Shown: positions 61,531-64,000 of the stretch, piece after piece
How the letters are laid out: the number at the start of each line of letters is the position of its first letter
Position numbering within the stretch: position 1 is the stretch's first letter
Assembly: GCF_000517125.1 (NCBI RefSeq)
Contig: NZ_KI912155.1
Location: forward strand, 187,707 to 251,706
Length of the DNA: 64,000 bases
Reading direction: 5' to 3'
Origin: Arthrobacter sp. MA-N2
GTDB taxonomy: Bacteria > Actinomycetota > Actinomycetes > Actinomycetales > Micrococcaceae
Made by a program: the position numbers and the translations under genes
Notes under the pieces: generated by a model
Seen by the model: the letters and a program-made list of their open reading frames with translations, nothing else
Databases searched by the model: none
What the model was told of the DNA's origin: nothing

Positions 61531-61779
61531 ATGGATTGGCGTAACCGCGCAGCCTGCCTTGACAAGGACCCGGAGCTTTTCTTCCCAGTCGGCAACACCG
61601 GCCCTGCGCTTCTCCAGATCGAGGAAGCGAAGAGCGTATGCCGTCGCTGTCCAGTCGTGGACACTTGCCTTCAGTGGGCCCTTGAATCGGGCCAAGATGC
61701 GGGTGTCTGGGGTGGCATGAGCGAAGACGAGCGTCGCGCGCTTAAGCGCCGTGCAGCCCGCGCACGCCGCGCTTCCTAA
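61531..61779 (+). CDS. whiB1: WhiB family iron-sulfur regulator, WhiB1-like
   Basis: 82 residues. Four cysteines, C9, C37, C40 and C46, hold the [4Fe-4S] cluster; GVWGG (residues 58-62) is the turn motif, followed by the basic tail RRALKRRAARARRAS that binds DNA. The length and layout match WhiB1. Start ATG 61531. A CRP-type site lies upstream and a long-stem terminator downstream. Sigma-factor partner is not visible. Confidence 0.92.
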   Translation: MDWRNRAACLDKDPELFFPVGNTGPALLQIEEAKSVCRRCPVVDTCLQWALESGQDAGVWGGMSEDERRALKRRAARARRAS

Positions 61780-61813
61780 GCGCCCTCGGCCGATCGGACC
61801 CAGCGCTCGCAGC

Positions 61814-61873
61814 ATTGGCACATACAAGGATGGCCCGGACCTTTCGGTCCGGGCCATCCTTGTATGTGCCAAT
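61814..61873. terminator. Terminator with 28-bp perfect stem after whiB
   Basis: 61814-61841 pairs without mismatch with 61846-61873, with loop TTTC. Unusually long and fully paired. It separates whiB from the convergent sensor kinase and may stop both. No T tract follows, so it may work through its stability. Confidence 0.75.
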
Positions 61874-61939
61874 CGTGCCTATCCCAACCCTGTATGGCTC
61901 ATCACGGGTAGTAACACCGCAGGGAGCGGGCACTTGGCG

Positions 61940-63409
61940 TCAGGTTCGCACCAAGTTCAGAACGATCTCCACGGCAGTGCCTCCGCCATCGCGCGCCCTC
62001 CACTTGATAGTGCCACCCAACTCGCTCGTGACAAGCGTCCGCACAATCTGAAGGCCGAGACCTTCTGTGTACGAGCCCTCGGGCAGACCGACGCCATCAT
62101 CGGCAATCGTCACCGTCAGGAGTTCGTCGCCCCCCTCCCCCGTCGAACGATCGGCCATCAGCCATACTGTTCCCGCCCGTCCTTCAAGCCCGTGCTCCAC
62201 AGCATTCGTTACGAGCTCGTTGATGACAAGGGCAAGGGGTGTGGCAAAATCGCTGGGCAACTCACCGAACAGACCTGCGCGCTCGGTCCTCACGTGCTGT
62301 GAAGGGGACGCCACTTCGGCCGAGAGCCGGAACTGACGTCCGATCAGTTCATCAAAATCGACACTTTGCGTCAGGCCTTGCGAGAGGGTCTCGTGCACGA
62401 GCGCAATCGTCGCGACGCGCCGCATCGCCTGTTCCAAGCCTTGTTTCGCCTCATCGCTGACCATGCGTCGCGACTGCATGCGCAGCAGAGCAGCCACGGT
62501 CTGCAGGTTGTTTTTGACCCGGTGGTGAATTTCACGAATCGTAGCGTCCTTGGTCACCAGCTCGAGCTCGCGTCGACGAAGCTCGGAGACGTCGCGACAC
62601 AAAACCAAAGCGCCGAAGCGATTCTTTTCATCGCGCAATGGAATTGCACGCAAGGACAAGCTCACGCCACGGGATTCAATCTCACTCCGCCACGGCATCC
62701 GGCCGGTGACCACCAGGGGCAGAGTCTCGTCCACCATGCGCCGGTCTTTGAGGAGTCCTGCGGTTACCTCCGCAAGGGATCGTCCTTCCAAGGTCTCCAC
62801 CTCGCCGAGGCGGCGGAATGCGGAAACGCCGTTCGGACTCGCGTACTGGACGATGCCGTCGGCGTCGAGCCTGATCAGGCCGTCACCCACCCGGGGAGCT
62901 CCGCGCCGGGAGCCCGTCGGGGAGGCGAAGTCCGGCCACAACCCCAACGTGCCCATCCGGAGCAGATCATAGGCGCATTGTCGGTATGTGAGTTCCAGGC
63001 GGGAAGGCATCCGTGAGCTGGAAAGATCCATGTGCGACGTGACGACGGCCAGTGTCCGCCCGTTCCGGACCATAGGGACTGCTTCAACCCGCAGCGCCAT
63101 GTCGCTGCTCCAATTGGTTTCACTGGAGCGTTCTATGGAACGGCTGGACCATGCCTTGTCGACTATGGGTTGCAAATCCGATCGGATGCCCTCTCCAACG
63201 AAGTCCGCATGAAACACGGTGTGGCTCGTCGATGGCCTGACGTGTGCCAGCGCGATGTAACCGAATTCCGGATGCGGAAACCACAAGGCCAGGTCCGCGA
63301 ACGCTAGGTCGGCGACCATCTGCCAGTCGCCGACCAGGAGGTGCAGCCATTCGGCATCTCCAGGCCCGAAATCAGCGTGCTCCCTGATGGGGTCTGTAAA
63401 GATTGCCAC
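61940..63409 (-). CDS. pdtaS: Soluble sensor histidine kinase, PdtaS-like (HisKA_2)
   Basis: 489 residues, no membrane helix. An N-terminal GAF-type region (about 1-155), a PAS domain (about 172-285), then the HisKA_2 box REIHHRVKNNLQTVAALLRMQ with H295/H296 as phosphorylation site, and a HATPase_c domain (NELVTNAVEHG N-box, DDGVGLPEG G1). Matches PdtaS (Rv3220c) in size and order. Its partner PdtaR (an ANTAR regulator) is not in the window. whiB1 next to pdtaS is the known actinobacterial order. Confidence 0.9.
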   Translation of the reverse strand: MAIFTDPIREHADFGPGDAEWLHLLVGDWQMVADLAFADLALWFPHPEFGYIALAHVRPSTSHTVFHADFVGEGIRSDLQPIVDKAWSSRSIERSSETNWSSDMALRVEAVPMVRNGRTLAVVTSHMDLSSSRMPSRLELTYRQCAYDLLRMGTLGLWPDFASPTGSRRGAPRVGDGLIRLDADGIVQYASPNGVSAFRRLGEVETLEGRSLAEVTAGLLKDRRMVDETLPLVVTGRMPWRSEIESRGVSLSLRAIPLRDEKNRFGALVLCRDVSELRRRELELVTKDATIREIHHRVKNNLQTVAALLRMQSRRMVSDEAKQGLEQAMRRVATIALVHETLSQGLTQSVDFDELIGRQFRLSAEVASPSQHVRTERAGLFGELPSDFATPLALVINELVTNAVEHGLEGRAGTVWLMADRSTGEGGDELLTVTIADDGVGLPEGSYTEGLGLQIVRTLVTSELGGTIKWRARDGGGTAVEIVLNLVRT

Positions 63410-63438
63410 TGCACCTCCATATAACGCCGGGCTTGAAC

Positions 63439-64000
63439 CTAGCGTCGAACGATTGACCTCAAGAGTCTCAATGCTACCGACAGAGAAGCCATGTCGTCGG
63501 CCTCCAAGGCGTTGACCTCGTCAAACATGCTCTTCGCACGCCCCAGTTGCTCAGCATTGAGGCCTTCCCAAGCCCGCAAACGGGCTTCGGCGTCGAGCCC
63601 GGCGTCGGTGGTTTCGAGCACCGACGTCGTCATGTCGGCCACTGTCGAGTAGAGGTCGTCGCGCAGGGCCGCACGTGCAAGTGCTTGCCACCGGTCATCC
63701 CGTGGGAGTGCCGTGATCCGTTCAAGCAATGAATCAACATGGAAGCGGTCAAACGCGGTGTAGTAGACGTGGCTGACCTCTTCCACACGGGTCTCGCGGC
63801 TTTGCGCGATCTTGGCGATGTCCAGGAGCACGAAGCTCTCGAAAAGCTCGGCCCAGCGGTGGGCGAGCGTTTCGGGAAGGCCCCAAGCGCGCGCTTTCTC
63901 GAGCCAAGCAGTCACCCGTTCCTTGTCGCCGCCGCGCAGGTAGTCGAGCACCCGGGCCCGCATCGGATCCATCATCGGCTTGAATTCCGCGACGATCTCC
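63439..64000 (-). CDS. gdh: NAD-specific glutamate dehydrogenase, large type (C-terminal part)
   Basis: The last 187 residues of a protein that continues past base 64000. VEEVSHVYYTAFDRFHVDSLLERITALPRDDRWQALARAALRDDLYS is characteristic of the C-terminal end of the 180-kDa class of NAD-glutamate dehydrogenases, about 1600 residues long. The catalytic domain is not in the window. It oxidises glutamate to 2-oxoglutarate. The stop at 63439 lies 29 bases before the kinase start. Confidence 0.85.
   Translation of the reverse strand, partial: EIVAEFKPMMDPMRARVLDYLRGGDKERVTAWLEKARAWGLPETLAHRWAELFESFVLLDIAKIAQSRETRVEEVSHVYYTAFDRFHVDSLLERITALPRDDRWQALARAALRDDLYSTVADMTTSVLETTDAGLDAEARLRAWEGLNAEQLGRAKSMFDEVNALEADDMASLSVALRLLRSIVRR

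Overview
The window looks like a chromosomal segment of a high-GC actinobacterium of the family Micrococcaceae (Arthrobacter, Pseudarthrobacter or Paenarthrobacter type). The reasons are the gene order sigR / aroA-rsgA-hisN and prfB-ftsE-ftsX-smpB-ssrA, a WhiB protein, a PdtaS-type kinase, an NAD-glutamate dehydrogenase of the large type, a SAM-IV riboswitch, frequent GTG starts and C-rich third codon positions. Species cannot be fixed from sequence alone. I saw no IS element, phage gene, CRISPR array or tRNA; the only RNA gene is tmRNA.

Layout. 1-4.6 kb: an ECF sigma factor (minus, cut by the window edge) divergent from doxX-like, aroA, rsgA and hisN, closed by a terminator. 4.7-7.9 kb: a SAM-IV riboswitch in front of a class V aminotransferase, then a methyltransferase and an MntR-type regulator. 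7.9-11.1 kb: a DHA2-type MFS pump, small hypothetical proteins and a trypsin/PDZ protease without a visible membrane anchor. 11.2-18.4 kb: a catabolic cluster with a divergent MarR regulator, an SDR dehydrogenase, an amidohydrolase, an acyl-CoA dehydrogenase, a MaoC hydratase, an MHS transporter and an acyl-CoA ligase. Its composition matches the known cou (p-hydroxycinnamate) set plus one extra acyl-CoA dehydrogenase. 18.9-24.7 kb: tmRNA, smpB, an M23 hydrolase, ftsX, ftsE and prfB. 24.8-29.6 kb: a compact Tad pilus operon on the minus strand (tadA, tadB, tadC, a Flp-like small protein and three TadE/G-like proteins).

29.7-56.5 kb is a large cell-envelope region. It holds two DUF2142 membrane proteins, a GtrA protein, a secreted polysaccharide deacetylase with three C-terminal repeats, a secreted GH25 muramidase with four other repeats, and a PstS-like lipoprotein whose phosphate loop is altered. 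It also holds dTDP-rhamnose genes (rmlA, rmlB and an rmlC-rmlD fusion), five small GT2 glycosyltransferases, a flippase, a DUF6541 membrane protein, a Wzm/Wzt-type ABC exporter, a GlfT2-like galactofuranosyltransferase and UDP-galactopyranose mutase. Together they suggest synthesis and export of a rhamnose- and galactofuranose-containing wall polysaccharide, with secreted enzymes acting on the wall.

56.7-64 kb: a 1348-residue FHA / membrane / three-ATPase-domain protein of EssC type without a neighbouring WXG100 or other type VII gene, a small membrane protein, whiB (with a CRP-like site and a 28-bp terminator stem), a PdtaS-like sensor kinase, and the C-terminal end of an NAD-glutamate dehydrogenase running out of the window. 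The items most worth following are the orphan EssC-like ATPase, the two families of C-terminal repeats, the altered PstS-like protein and the extended cou-like cluster.
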